A program made the translations under genes and the position numbers. Source: Adenophora triphylla var. japonica (Eukaryota; Streptophyta; Magnoliopsida; Asterales; Campanulaceae). From it: 64,000 nucleotides of DNA. Shown one piece after another: positions 10,472 through 21,564 of the stretch. The stretch covers positions 114,501-178,500 of the forward strand of contig JAFEMH010000977.1 of NCBI GenBank assembly GCA_022495995.1. The letters run 5' to 3'. Below the pieces are notes generated by a model, which did not search any database, had not been told where the DNA came from, and saw only the letters and a list, made by a program, of their open reading frames with translations. Numbering within the stretch: the stretch's first letter is position 1; each line of letters opens with the position of its first letter.

Positions 10472-11962
10472 TGTGTCGAGCTTTGGCGAAGAACCTAGAC
10501 GTGTAGCAACCGTGTTAAACCATGATCGAGTCCCAACAAGTCGGCTGAATAGGGTGAATGAAGGCTTGAAGGTTTGAAGGTTTTGGCCAAAACACGAAAA
10601 GACCGAACACTTATCTCGTACGAGACAAGTAGTCTCGCGCGAGACTTCACCACGGAAAGTCACAATTTTCTGATTTTAATCCTAATTTTGGTCGGACGAA
10701 AAATCCGTTTTGGGGGTTTCTAAAGTTCAAGAACCAAACCTAGGGACCTAGGGGTCGGAGTAATCCAAAGTAACATCAAGTTTTGTGCAATAATTTTGAT
10801 GAGAAAATTTTCTTTTTAGGGGCAAATCCGAAGGGACAACCGTAGGGACGCTTTCCGAAGGGACAATTCCGAAGCGACAATTTATTGATTTCTTTTCCGT
10901 GGATTATTGCACAAAACGATCTTGACAAGGGATTACAAGGACTCCAAGATCAAACCGACCGGTCAAGGAGTGTCTTAAAAAGTCAATCTACATGATATGT
11001 AGCGATGCAGGGCTGGAAGGCTAGGCTCCCCGCGATATGACAATCTAGGTGGATTGAATACGCGGAGTGGGATGATCCAACTTCGGAGAGACCGGCGACT
11101 AGGTGGTTACCGTCATCCGTCCTTAGTGTGGGTCCCGGGTTAATAGAGGGTATGTAGTGCAATGACAGTTATATATGAGTGCGCGTGTGTGAGAGTCAAT
11201 CTAGGTGATAGAGTAAAATAGAAAGTTTTTTTTTTTGAAAACAAAAGAAAACAGATAATGACCGCACCAAGTGGTTGCCTACGTTTCTCCCAAATTAGGA
11301 AGACTCAGGCCGTCGTAGTTCCACGTAAAGAGATAGAGAGCGAGAGATAAATTAATTTAAATTACAACTCCCGAATCCTTCATGGACCGGACTTTAAATT
11401 AAATAACCAATCACACGCAGGTATATAGTTCGAGTAATTAAAATTATTCTACCCTGCAAAGTTAGCACAAGCAAAATAATAATACTAATTTATTTTGAAA
11501 TTTCTGGATTTTATTTTGAAAATTTCGGAACTGTTTTTGATTTTTTTTTATTCTTTTTTTATTTTTTTTAATGCAAATAACCCTTTTCTTTATGAAAAGT
11601 CAATCGAAATCAAAACGTTTTTTTCTGCAATCAAACTTTTGGAAAGTCAATCAATCTAACCATTTTTTTATTATTATTTCTTTTAATGGCATAGAAAGGT
11701 ATGCTGACCTAATCCTTTTCTTTTTCTTTTTTTTTTTCTGACTAGCGCCGCCAAACAGGAAGAAGGATAATTTGTTTTTGAGCCGTATACTAATATCGCG
11801 CGAGATTAGTATATCTCGCGCGGGATAAGTATTCGAACAGTTTTTTTTTTAAAACAGTGCCGAAAAATTTCAAAAAAATCCAGAAAAATCAGATTTTTAC
11901 AGAAAAATAAAAAGATTGATAATACTCAATTGTAACGCAAGTCTAACCCTCTTAATTAATTG
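10472..11962 (-). other. Element A leader between PBS and gag
   Basis: Non-coding leader of about 1.5 kb. It holds a stem-loop motif (11276-11321), palindromes TCTCGTACGAGA (10614-10625) and GTCTCGCGCGAGAC (10632-10645), and two further near-palindromes around 11793-11827. AT-rich homopolymer stretches occur at 11480-11720. Bases 10830-10885 contain the repeated word GAAGGGACAA. A long leader before gag is typical of Ogre-like elements. Here it lacks the extra ORF1. Confidence 0.6.
11276..11321 (-). promoter_or_regulatory. CTACG/CGTAG stem-loop motif, 5' copy in A
   Basis: Outer arms CTACG (11279-11283) and CGTAG (11314-11318) on the plus strand. On the minus strand the inner stem is TCTTCC with GGGAGA, which pairs fully with one U-G wobble. 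On the plus strand that position would be a C-A mismatch. This favours a minus-strand RNA, the sense strand of A. Confidence 0.65.
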
Positions 11963-11980
11963 TCCCCAGCGGAGTCGCCA
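11963..11980 (-). promoter_or_regulatory. Element A primer binding site
   Basis: Minus-strand sequence TGGCGACTCCGCTGGGGA starts three bases inside the 5' LTR end. It begins TGG as needed to pair with a tRNA CCA end. Element B has the same 18 bases next to its 5' LTR. From memory this PBS fits the tRNA-Arg type reported for Ogre-like elements, and a tRNA search would confirm which tRNA it is. Confidence 0.85.
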
Positions 11981-11983
11981 AAC

Positions 11984-13037
11984 TGTAGCGATGCGTGAAT
12001 TTTTCGAATAACAGAGTCGCCACCTATATTATTTGTTTGGAAACATAGGAAAACCATTTTGAAAAGAGATTTGAGGGTTCGGGGGTTAAGTTATCGAATG
12101 GGTAGGTCGAGGAGCATCCATTCCACCCAATTCGGAGATCGGTCTTGTCAATTGAGTATTATCAATCTTTTTAATTACTAATTAAATAAAGAACAAGAAA
12201 ACCCTAATCAATTTCTTGATTAGGAATGTCGGATTGTACGCTTCGAGATCGCCTTCATCGATTGAAGGGACTCTAGGCTAATCCTTTTGATGGGATTACA
12301 CCACTCTAAAAGCCAATAGAGATAGATTAAGAAGAAAAGAGTAAAAGTATAGGAGTTTACCTAGTTTAGGGAGGATTTGATTTAGAACGTGGTTATAAGA
12401 TGCTTTCTCGATCGAGAAGTGATTTGGGCAGAGTTTCGACTCAATATGAGAGTCAAATCTTGATGCGGACAGAGCTTCGCCTCAATTCTTGATTCGGGTT
12501 TGGATATTTGTTGATCAACAGGGTTGATAAACAAACTTTAGGTAATTTTAGGGAGGTTTTGTGAGTGACTTGAAGGAATCTTTCGTGGAGAGAAACCAAC
12601 AAATTGTGTGTGTTGTGTGGAATTACGGACCTCACCTCTGAAAACAAAGGAAGTCACCAAGTATTTATAGGAGTTTAAGAGGTAGAGGTGGAGAGGTGAA
12701 ACACTCCTAGGAAGCTTCCAGAACTCAATTCTGATTGGAGAACCGGATTAGATGAGGTTTATCAAGAAAGGAGGTTGAAACGGAGAAGGACAGTGATTTC
12801 TGCACATCCTGTCGAGGAGATATCTCACGCGAGATATGATATCTCGTGCGAGATATCTAGTCTGATGACTATTTTGTCCTCTTCAGTTTATTCCGTTAGT
12901 CAGTTAGGTCCAAAACTAACGAGGTTAGTTAGAAACCTAACGAAACATGACGAAACTGAAATGCTTTCATCAAAACATAAAAGAGAGATGAAGAGTAGTG
13001 TAATCATGATTTATTGGTTCAGAATGGGGTGTCTACA
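11984..13037 (-). repeat. Element A 5' LTR
   Basis: This is the promoter LTR in element orientation. TATAAATA is at plus 12662-12669 (minus strand). Palindromes at 12820-12837 and 12838-12857 match the pair in the other LTR, with one substitution breaking the first. Near the LTR end a stem CGAATTGGGT/ACCCATTCG (plus 12125-12134 with 12095-12103) is followed by CCCCCGAACC and then TGGCGACTC (plus 12014-12022). Related blocks occur in the LTRs of B and C. Confidence 0.95.
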
Positions 13038-13360
13038 GTAGGAGTGATTTTGTTGTACGAAAAGTTGTACACGTTCCTCCGTTTGTCCCAGAACTGAGAC
13101 GCGGCTCTCGAAAGATCCCAATCTGGCATGAGCTCCTTCAAAGCCCAAACAGATTTCATCCAGTAACAGCCTTCGAAAAATCCATTGTTCTGCCTCGTGT
13201 GGTTCCGTACCCACGACTGAAAATTGTCCAAGTATCGCTCTTGCATCCGAGACGATAGCTTAAGAAAGGGAGCCATGACAGAAAGTGAAGGAAGCCTAAG
13301 AAATTTGAGAGAATTCAGCAAACTGATCAAAAGCAATGCACAGTTTCTTACAAATTGCAA

Positions 13361-13819
13361 AGCTGAAACTGCAATTTAAAGAATCTGGAAATTCATTTTT
13401 AGTCCGACCGGACTCCCTCTGCAGTTGACTTGGTCAACTCTGCAGCCAGCTGCTCCTGAATTGGAAACAATTCCAAACAACTCCCTATTCATGCCTTTAT
13501 AAAACCTGCGTGCTCCCCTGGTTTTAATTAACCAAAGCCAACACCTTTTCCGCCCCCAGGCTCGTGCAACAGTGCAAATAATTAATAATCAGTGCATATA
13601 GGCTTAATTTTTGACCCGTTCAATTTTTAATGCATTTTCATTTTATTTATTTTTTATCAACCTACTTGCTTATTTGTCGAAAATAAAGAAGGTAATCATT
13701 AAATAGATGCGCGAAATACACGTTCCGCCCCACGGGCGCCTTTTTCGAATACAGTTCAAATCAAATCGTTCCAGACGATACATACAAAAAAAAGAGAGAA
13801 AGAAAGCAGTAAAGAAGGA
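13361..13819. other. Element C spacer between two antisense genes
   Basis: AT-rich, no plausible coding sequence. On the minus strand it lies between the stop of the plant-mobile-domain tail and the start of the DUF7745-like gene, so it may hold that gene's promoter. A minus-strand TATAAA-like word (plus 13499-13504) lies about 220 bases upstream of the likely start at 13277. That is the only signal I can point to. Confidence 0.35.
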
Positions 13820-14998
13820 CTACTCCGAGTCCTGCTCGTCATCCGAGCACTCGACGTACTGCTCTGCCGCTGCCGGATCCGTCGCAAACAGGAACTCACC
13901 AAATTCCTCCAGGCGGGAATATGCAAAAGGCCTCCTCAGCGTCCGCGAACTCGAAGACTCTCCCCTCTCGTGCCCCGAGTGCGAAGGAGGATGAGCTCCA
14001 AATCCAGCCGTTCCGCCCGCGAACTGGCCAAATCTTTGTGCAAAGTCCTCCCCACCAGCCGTGGGAGCAGGCGAACCTCTCGGCCTAGACGGCCTCGGCT
14101 CACGGACATCCACGCTCCTCCGGGAACTGCACCGCATGAACGCCACAAGCCTCCTAGCGTAGGGGCCCACCCGTCCACCAGCCTCATAGCGTCATTGTAC
14201 GTACGGCCAGATACTTGCGAACCAGGAAGGTCATTAGAAGACGAGCAGAAAGTACAGATGCAACATTTGCAGAATGCTACTATCAAATGCAGAAAACCAA
14301 AAAGTGCTCACAGAAGCATTGGGGTCAACCCTGTGTAGTGGTCTCGGCTCATCCGGAATCGGAATCACCAGCCGCCTGCGCGAACCATCCAGCCCCTCGT
14401 ACGCCAGCCTAGCGCGTGGGAGCGCGAGATCTCGGGGATATCCAGGGCCATCGCCCTCCCTGTGCTGCACCTGTGGGCTCCTCAGCCTCATCCTCAAGAA
14501 AGTCTCATAGTCGGCCCCCGCTATGACGTACTCGGTGTAGAACACACCCTGTCTATATCTCTCCAACTCCTCCATCGGCATCTCCAGAGGATGCTGCATG
14601 TGCATAGGAGGATCCACCGGCACCAACGGAATGGACCCCGGGCCGTGCTGACGGGTCACCCGCTCCCCCAGATACATAGCATCGCAATGAAGTCCCACCA
14701 GGAGCTTCCTCCGCCGCGTCACCTGGCTAGCAACCTGAACCACGCCCATGTGGAACCGACTCCACCAGGTCAGCTGGATCCTCTCAGAGAACTCCCGATC
14801 CAAGGCCTGGGACACCTCCTCGTATGACACCCGAGTACCCACTCTCGACGATACCGGCTTCTTCGCTCTCTTCTCATCGCCAAACCAAAGATGGCAGGGA
14901 ACAGGGTCGATACGCCTCCCTAATGTCCCACTCCAAACGGGACCGAACACCTCATAGCACTGCACTCGCCAAGCAAATGGAAAGTTATGTCAGCTACA
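13820..14998 (-). pseudogene. Element C antisense plant-mobile-domain-like gene, 3' part
   Basis: The minus-strand open stretch 14965-14312 begins with CYEVFGPVW, which resembles the end of an aminotransferase-like plant mobile domain, and continues with TWWSRFHMGVVQVASQ and a Pro/Arg-rich region. A probable GT-AG intron of about 100 bases (plus 14214-14311) precedes the last exon, which ends at 13820 in an acidic tail (CSDDEQDSE). The related gene in B also ends in an acidic DSE tail. The upstream half is missing, replaced by tandem repeats from about 15,050. GC content is much higher than in flanking DNA. Function unknown; these domains occur in transposons and in MAIL1-type plant proteins. 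Confidence 0.55.
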
Positions 14999-15044
14999 GA
15001 GCAGATACATACGAGTACATAAAAGGGACAAGGAAGAGAAAAAG

Positions 15045-15345
15045 ACGTTAAATTCCCAGTTAGTTTTCACTAACGCTCGTCTCCAGACGTTAAATTCCCA
15101 GTTAGTTTTCACAAACGCTCGTCTCCAGACGTTAAATTCCCGGTTAGTTTTCACTAACGCTCGTCTCCAGACGTTAAATTCCCAGTCGACGTTTGACGTT
15201 CAAACACTCGCGCCCGTCTCCAGACGTTATATTCAATCCTCAGTTGACGTTTGACATTCAAACGCTCACTTCAATCCCCAGTTGACGTTTGACATTCAAA
15301 CACTCACTTCAATCCCCAGTTGACGTTTGACATTCAAATACACCC
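15045..15345 (+). repeat. Element C tandem repeats with short hairpins
   Basis: Two related unit types of about 40 bases. The first carries GACGTTAAATTCCC and GTTAG...CTAAC arms (15062-15160). The second carries GACGTTTGACATTCAAACG with GTTTG/CAAAC arms (15185-15340). Loops are 5-7 bases. The change of arms from GTTAG/CTAAC to GTTTG/CAAAC preserves pairing. More copies occur at 16014-16310. Confidence 0.75.
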
Positions 15346-16683
15346 CTCCCGAGCTCCCGTTTTGTCTCGATTCGCGTGAAACTTCCGTATTTCGATCAAA
15401 TACGCCCCTCACCACTCCGAAACACCTTTCCAAACTACTTTCTGTGTCCCATACACACCCCCGAGCCAAAGGAGTCGACCCTAGCCATAGGTATAACTCC
15501 CTCTCTCTAATCTCTCGTTTCGTCTCTGCCACGCGCCGCCGCTACAACCATTTCGAACCACGTTATTGAAATGTAGACGCCTCCGTCTAACGGGGTCCGA
15601 TACGTTTTAGCCCCTCGATCCTCTTCTCTTCCCGTAAGAGAAGTAATCACGGGTTAAAACGGCATTCCGACCCCGTTCCGTTTACTTTTTATGTCATTTA
15701 ACATTCCGGATCGATCGATCCTTCGATCGTCATTTACTTTCGGTCATTTACAATTCCGAGCCATTTTGGCTCTTTGAACGTCATTTATGATTCCGGATCG
15801 TTTGATTTCGTTGACACTGCTTTAAATACTGTCATTTACAAAGTCCGACCCGTTTGGATCGTGATAGTATTTACTTTTCAAAGTCCGAGTCGCAACCCGA
15901 TTCGTTGATTGCAAATCATTTAATACGTTTTTCCCGTAAAAATCGTTAACAATGTAATGCCCGGTTCAAAACCGGAGTTCGTCCATCGAACTCTCTTTCA
16001 AAAACGCGCGAAATGACGTTTGGCATCCGAACGCTCATCTTCAAACTAAAAGCCGCCATTTGACACTCAAAATCATTTAATACGCTTTTTCTCGTAAAAA
16101 TCGTTAACAATGACTCGCCCGGTTCAAAATCGGAGTTCGTCCTTCGAACTCTCTTTCAAAAAAGCTCAAAATCGACGTTTGCCACGCAAACGCTCATTTC
16201 AAACTCAAAACCGACGTTTGTCATTCAAACGCTCATCTTTTCAAACAAAGTCACCTAATCAACGTTTGACATTCAAACCAAGATTAAGCTTGTCATTCAA
16301 GCCCCCATTTCAAAATGCAAACACACACACACACGCACACGTTTTCGAGAAAGGTAGAAAGACTCGTCATACGAGGCGTTTCGGGTGATCTCGTAATACT
16401 CTTCCCGAAACGTAACGTGACCTCCGAACCTAACAATCTCTGGTACTCAAAGCTTTTTACTCGTTTTTGCTACCAATAAAAATGACCCCCGTTTTCAAAG
16501 CCTTTTCCTAAGTTTTTGCTACCAATAAAAACGACACCATTTTCACTAAAGCCGTTTCTCAACGTTTTGGGCTCAAAATACAAAAACCGCGTGGCGACTC
16601 CTCATTTTCCTTCCCATGAAGCGAGGTCTCAGACACCAACCCTCCGCGAAAGACAACCGCCATTCCGCGTCCGCGCGCGAAAA
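15346..16683 (+). repeat. Element C LTR-like sequence with U5-like end
   Basis: No gene. Bases 15700-15900 repeat GTCATTTA and TTCCGA words, and 16014-16310 has further GTTTG/CAAAC hairpins, including a GCTTG/CAAGC variant near 16288-16302. Bases 16360-16450 match the layout of the B LTR end: CTCG/CGAG hairpin, CGTTTCGGG/CCCGAAACG stem (16377-16385 with 16404-16412), a CGTAACGTGACCTCCGAAC segment, and TGGCGACTCC at 16592-16601. I read it as the 3' LTR of C. Its exact borders are not resolved because the usual TG start and CA end are not obvious. Confidence 0.55.
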
Positions 16684-16799
16684 TCTGGGTAATTTCAGGT
16701 TCCTGGACCACTATGCAACAACCGGGAAGAGAAAGAAAAGACTGACAGACCTTGCTAACATTGAACAAGGAAAAATGAAAATACAATAAGATATTACAA

Positions 16800-17340
16800 T
16801 TGGTTCAGAGTCATGGCTGACCAGGTAGAGGAAAGCCTAACCGACTGGGAGGTGATTGTCTGCTTCAACTCCGGGATGAGATCTGGACAATTGATCTACG
16901 AACTCTCTGCTAGAGAGCATAAGTCAAAATCTGATTTGTACGATGTGGCTTACCCATAGCCATGGTAGTAGAGAAAAGTAAGAAGAGGTCTGAAAAACCG
17001 GAGGCTGATACAGCTGGCACCAACCAGACTTCCAATGGAAGCAACCACAAGGGAAAGAATAGGACTCGGGCTACTGAAAAAGATGAGGTCTTCACCCCAC
17101 TCAATAAACCTATCACAGAGATCATGCAATTGGTGAACCTACCAAATCCCCGACCACTTAGCGATAGGTCAGAACAATTCCAAGTACTGTGCCTTCCACA
17201 AAGACTATGGACACGACACGGAGAATTGCATCTCTTTTAAAAGAATGATCCAGAGATGGGTAGATAAAGCGAAACTTGATCGATATGCTATGCGAAAGGA
17301 TAACAAGAGAAAAAGAGAGTACGAAGATGATGATTAAAAG
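16800..17340 (+). pseudogene. Element D gag, C-terminal part
   Basis: Frames around 16800-16970 encode a gag segment (a SLTDWE-like word, then SGQLIYELSAREHKSKSDLY). The next part (16962-17180) reads KDEVFTPLNKPITEIMQL. A frameshift near 17175 is followed by YCAFHKDYGHDTENC, the zinc-knuckle-like motif, and FKRMIQRWVDKGKL. Broken by stops and at least two frame changes. Confidence 0.7.
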
Positions 17341-17399
17341 GAAGATAGGACTCATAGGGCCAAACTCCATGTGATAAGGGAGGAGAGTGTTTCCAATAA

Positions 17400-18175
17400 A
17401 AAACTGAAAGACCAAATGCATGATCAGAGTAAGGTCTACCACATCCCCGTTTGGATCGATAAAGAGCAGGAAGTCATCATTTTCTCACCTAATGAGCTAG
17501 CTGAAAGTCGTGCAGCTCGTGAACAACCTTTGTAATCAAGGGATGAATCGATAACTGTGAATCCGAGAGACTACTCATAGACTCTGGGGCCTCCAGGGAT
17601 ATTCAGTACTACTATACATTTCAAAAGATGAATCTGAAAGATATCATGCTTGAACCATACTCTGGAAGACTAGAAGACTTCACAAACCATAAAGTCAATG
17701 CCATGGGGACGATTGTCTTACTATTGGAAGTTGGGGAGCACCCCTTCTAAGCAGAGGCCACAATAACATTCGTGGTCATGGACCTGGCGAGTGATTACCA
17801 CGCCATTCTAAGCATTCCAAGTCAAGGCAAACTTGGGTTGGTCGCCTTCATCCCTCACCAACGAGTTAAATTTCCCACTCGTGATGGAATTAGATGCGTG
17901 AGGGAGACCCCCAAAGATTTCTTGGAGCATGTGATGAGGAGCAGAAAAACTGCCAAAAAGGTGGAGGTAGACACAATGGAGGAAAATCTGAAAATCTCTA
18001 AGTCTGTAAAGACTACCAGCACCAGTTCTAAGCTTAATCTAATTTTTGAAGCAAAGGATGAGGAACACATGATACTGGATATCCAGGAGGATGAAAGCAA
18101 TGACACAATTCTGTTCATCCTAGATATAGCCCCTCATCTCATCAGCGGCCAGAACTCGGGGGGCCAACTCTAACT
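17400..18175 (+). pseudogene. Element D protease region
   Basis: Position between gag and RT, and words such as a degenerate DSGAS (near 17578-17595, reading DSGASRDIQYY), mark the aspartic protease. The open part 17772-18173 contains DLASDYHAILSIPSQGKLG, which resembles the conserved region after the protease active site in Tat elements. An in-frame stop before the motif makes it non-functional. Confidence 0.6.
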
Positions 18176-18216
18176 TGAGACAATGAGAGCTGCAGAACGT
18201 AGACGAACTAGTTGAT

Positions 18217-19176
18217 ATGGAAGACCTAGACATAAACGGTGATGAAGGTAGAAGGCTTAGAGAAATAATCATTGAAACTTTGGAGTTTCGGGATGGTCCG
18301 GAAATGGAGCCCGTAGATGAACTGGAGGAAATCATACTCAATCCCGACTACCCAGAGCAGAAAATAAAAATCGGGGGCCAGCTCTCCCCGGAAGAAAGAG
18401 AGGAAATCATCACCCTTCAGAAAAACAATCTAGATGTATTTGTATGTAAGGTCGAGAATATGAGAGAAATAAAAGAAGAGGTGGCTGTCCACAAGTTGGA
18501 AATCGACCCGTCTACTAAACTTATCAAGCAGACAATGAGAATTTTTGCAAACGATAAAGAAGATGCAATCAAAGAGGAAGTGCAGAAACTGCTAAGTGCA
18601 AGAATTATCAGGGATGCAACATACCCTGTTTGGTTGGACAATGTCGTGATGGTCAAGAAACAAAATGGGAAGTGACGATTGTGTGTATACTTCACAGATC
18701 TCAACAAAGCTTGCCCGAAAGACAGTTACCCTCTCCCCAGGATTGACAAGCTGGTAGACTCTATCACCGGACACAGGACTCTCAGCTTTCTAAACGCCTA
18801 CTCTGGTTATCACAAGATAAAAATGGCCGAGGAAGATATTGAGAAGACAGCCTTGTAGGCATTTGGAGGAATTTATTGTTATACCATGATGCCCTTCGGG
18901 ATTAAAAATGCTAGCGCAACCTACCAACGTATGGTCAACAAAGTGTTCGGGAAGAAGATAGGTTGAAACATGGAAGCCTATAATGATGACATGGTCATTA
19001 AGACTAGGAATGGCAGTTATGTCCCGGACCTGGAAGAAACCTTTGGCAACCTACGAACAAATAGAATGAAGTTGAATCCAAGTAAATGTGTGTTTGGGAT
19101 GACAGTCGGAAAGTTCCTAAGTTTTATGGTGTCACAAAGAGGAATCGAGGCGAATCCAGAGAAATCAAAGTCTTGA
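18217..19176 (+). pseudogene. Element D reverse transcriptase
   Basis: Open from 18217 to 18675, then interrupted by TGA. RT motifs are in order: ARIIRDATYPVWLDNVVMV, CVYFTDLNKACPKDSYPLP, SGYHKIKMAEED, MMPFGIKNASATYQRM and the catalytic box YNDDM at 18979-18993, where the usual second residue Val is Asn. Stops occur at 18673, 18856 and 18964. Order and spacing fit Ty3/gypsy RT. Confidence 0.85.
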
Positions 19177-20282
19177 TAGACATGAATGAACCTACCAACA
19201 TCAAGAAGGTTCAAAGGCTAAATGGAGGAATAGCAGCCCTGGGGATATTCATTGCAAAGTCTACGAAAAAATCGCTGCCTTTTTTCAAAGTTCTGAAGGG
19301 GACCAAGAGTTTCTCCTATACATCTGAATGCTCAGCATCATTGAAACAATTGAAGGAGTACTTGGGATCTCCTCCTTTGTTGAGAAGCCCTGTCACTGGA
19401 GAGATGCTATACGTCTTCCTAGCAGCCACGGAATTCGCTATAGATGCGGTACTAATACGAAATGAAGGAACCACTCAGAAACCTATCTATTATGTCAGCA
19501 AGACACTATCTGACGTAGAGAGAAGATACTTCAATGCTGAAAAAATAGCATACGCCCTAATTATAGCGGCAAGAAAGCTACGAGCATACTTTTCTGCACA
19601 TCCCATTACTGTGTATACAAATGCGCCCCTGAAGAAAATCTTTCACAAGTTGGACTGCTCATGACGTCTCCTTAATTGGTCTATCGAGCTCACTGAGTTT
19701 GATATCAGATAGCAGCCTAGGAAGATGCTCCTAGCACAGCCTTTGGTCAATTTTATGGTTGAAACTGCCTTCATATGTGAGCACGACCCCACCTCTCGTA
19801 AGCGCAAAAAACCTGCGGGGGAAGAACCGACCATCGAGCTTCCATCTCGTTGCTGGGTCATATACACAGATGGGTCAGCCACTAAGGAAAGAAGTGGAGC
19901 TGGAGTTGTACTAGCTAGTCTTGATGGGGAGCACACCATTCAGGACATAATCAGATTCAAGTTCTCTACTTATAATAATCAAGCTGAGTACAAGGCTTTG
20001 ATATTTGGCATAGGGTTGGCATCCTTCTATGGAGCAACCAAAATAGCCGCCTTCTGTGACTCCCAGCTCATAGTCAAACAAATAAAAGGGGAGTACAACA
20101 CTCAGCACCCCATACTCACAAAATATAAAGATCTTGAACTAAACATAAGGAAAAAATTGGAATTTTTTGAACTAAGTCAAATAGGAAGGGAGGATAATCT
20201 AGTGGCAGATGTTCTATCTAAACTGGCGACTATTGACATGGCAGATCCTGATTCTAACCCACTCATAGTATTTTCCGAATAA
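19177..20282 (+). pseudogene. Element D RT thumb and RNase H domains
   Basis: The frame 19086-19664 carries RT connection and first RNase H sequence (RLNGGIAALGIFIAKS, then a FKVLKGTKSF segment and IYYVSKTLSDVERRY). A second open frame, 19725-20282, is an archaeal-type RNase H: YTDGSATKERSGAGVVL, NNQAEYKALIFGI, CDSQLIVKQIKGEY and REDNLVADVLSKLA. The catalytic Asp, Glu, Asp and Asp residues are all visible. Two RNase H domains are the Tat-lineage signature. A frameshift near 19665 separates them. Confidence 0.85.
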
Positions 20283-20299
20283 CCTACCTACGAAATACT

Positions 20300-21564
20300 A
20301 TGAGTAATGCTCCTAGATGGGAGAAGTCCTGGATAGATGAATACATGGACTTCATTGAAAGGGACCAACTGCATGAGAACGAACCACGTGCTAGGCTCAT
20401 AAAAAAGAAGTCAATAATATTCACAGTATTGAGCGGGATCCTCTACGGACGATCATTCACAAAACCCCTGCTGAAATGCGTCTACCCCAAAGAAACAGAA
20501 AATCTATTGGCAGAAGTCCACGAAGGCATCTGTGGTGGTCACCCGGGGGCCAGAACCTATGCTAACAAAATCATCACGCTAGGTTATTACTGGCCAAACC
20601 TGAGAGATGGCACACAAGACTACGTAAGAAAGTGTGACAAGTACCAGAGATATGCTGATATTCCTAGGCTTCCATAAGTGGAACATACACTTATAATTCC
20701 CACTTGGCCGTTTGATATGTGGGTAATCGACATCATCGGACCCTTCCCTCCCGCCCGAGGTAATTACAAGTACATGATCGTGGCAGTTGAATACTTCTCC
20801 AAGTGGATAGAAGCAAAATCCTTAGCTAAAATCAATGTGGAAAACGCTATCAACTTCGTCCACGACTTCATCTGGTGTCGCTTCGGAGTGCCACACTATT
20901 ATCTCAGATCACGGTTTTCAGTTTTCCAAGGCTTTTTACAGCAGAACTGAACAGACTAGGAGTCAGACACATCAAGTCATCTGTATGTAGACCTCAATGC
21001 AACGGACAAACGAAAGCAGCCAACAAGATAGTACTAACAGTCCTAACCAAGAACCTAGAAGGAAGTGATGGTAGATGGTTAGACGAACTCCCCTTAGCCT
21101 TGTGGGAAGTTCGCACAACCACCCGGGGGCCAACCGGGGAAACCCCATTCGCACTAACCTTCGGATCTGAAGCTATGGCACCAGCTGAGATGGCTATCCC
21201 GACAACAAGAAATTCTAACTATGATGAAAAAGTCAAGAGGTCAAGACTGCTAGACCTAAACCTAGTAGATAAGAAAAGATTAGCTGTTCAGATGAGGATG
21301 ATGAACTACAAGCAAAAAACCAAAGCCTACCATGACAAAAGGGTCAACAAAAGGGTATTCTGAGTTGGAGACTGGGTAATTAGAAAGATTGAAGCTACTG
21401 GAAGAAAGGCAGAACATAACAAACTCTCCCCAAACTGGGAAGTCCCCTACATTATCACTCAAGTTATCTACATTATCACTCAAGTTATTATAGAAGGGAC
21501 CTACAGAATGAAGACCCCAGATGGGCAAAAGATGAAACATCCGTGTCATTCTGATCATCTATGA
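20300..21564 (+). pseudogene. Element D integrase
   Basis: HHCC domain at about 20515-20655 (EVHEGICGGHPG, then CDKYQRYAD, in which the last Cys is changed to Tyr). The core reads MWVIDIIGPFPPARG (first Asp) but the second catalytic Asp region is damaged near 20905-20920 by a frameshift. RPQCNGQTKAANK has Lys where the catalytic Glu is expected. The C-terminal domain runs to about 21363 and, after a stop, to 21564. Inactive. Confidence 0.8.

Larger units (their letters stand above)
5514..13037 (-). mobile_element. Element A: complete gag-only LTR retrotransposon
   Basis: The two LTRs (5514-6561 and 11984-13037) are near identical, with about two dozen differences by eye (roughly 2 percent). 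The element is flanked by GTAGG at 5509-5513 and 13038-13042. Read on the minus strand it begins TGTAGACACC and ends CGCTACA. A PBS lies next to the right LTR and a PPT next to the left LTR, fixing minus orientation. The only long gene is gag (9107-10471). No RT, RNase H or integrase motif is present, so it would need enzymes from another element. Low LTR divergence and an open gag argue for a fairly recent insertion into older, decayed C. Confidence 0.95.
4244..13360 (-). pseudogene. Element C antisense gene, DUF7745-like, split by element A
   Basis: Minus-strand coding remnants at 13019-13360 (N-terminus) continue at 5148-5471, 4618-5184 and 4244-4492 once element A and one copy of GTAGG are removed. 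The reading frame is continuous across that junction. The N-terminal part has FWDKRRNVYNF followed by an ITPT-like segment and then VLPYTGGMATVEKL, a pattern I recognise from plant DUF7745 proteins and the extra ORF1 of Ogre-like elements. The probable start is ATG at 13277 or 13360. The C-terminal piece (4244-4492) is a charged, Arg/Ala-rich helix ending in a Lys/Gly-rich tail. Frameshifts occur near 5180 and 4600. Molecular role unknown. Confidence 0.6.
1..16683 (+). mobile_element. Element C: Ty3/gypsy (Tat/Ogre-like) retrotransposon, partial, host of element A
   Basis: Plus-strand pol remnants (about 560-3797) are followed by a stem-loop motif (3963-4016), two genes on the opposite strand (4244-13360 and 13820-14965), short tandem repeats and LTR-like sequence ending near 16,680. 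The left end and 5' LTR lie outside the window, and element A (5514-13037) is inserted in it. Pol with an extra antisense gene before the 3' LTR is the layout known for the Tat lineage of plant Ty3/gypsy elements. The right boundary is inferred from where element D gag-like sequence begins and has no duplication to prove it. C probably inserted into D, because D starts abruptly inside gag at this junction. Confidence 0.7.

Noticed and set aside
10472..10663. Extended N-terminus of element A Gag
   Set aside because: The extra 64 codons cross two regulatory palindromes, are Cys/Phe-rich and unlike Gag. The inner ATG is more likely.
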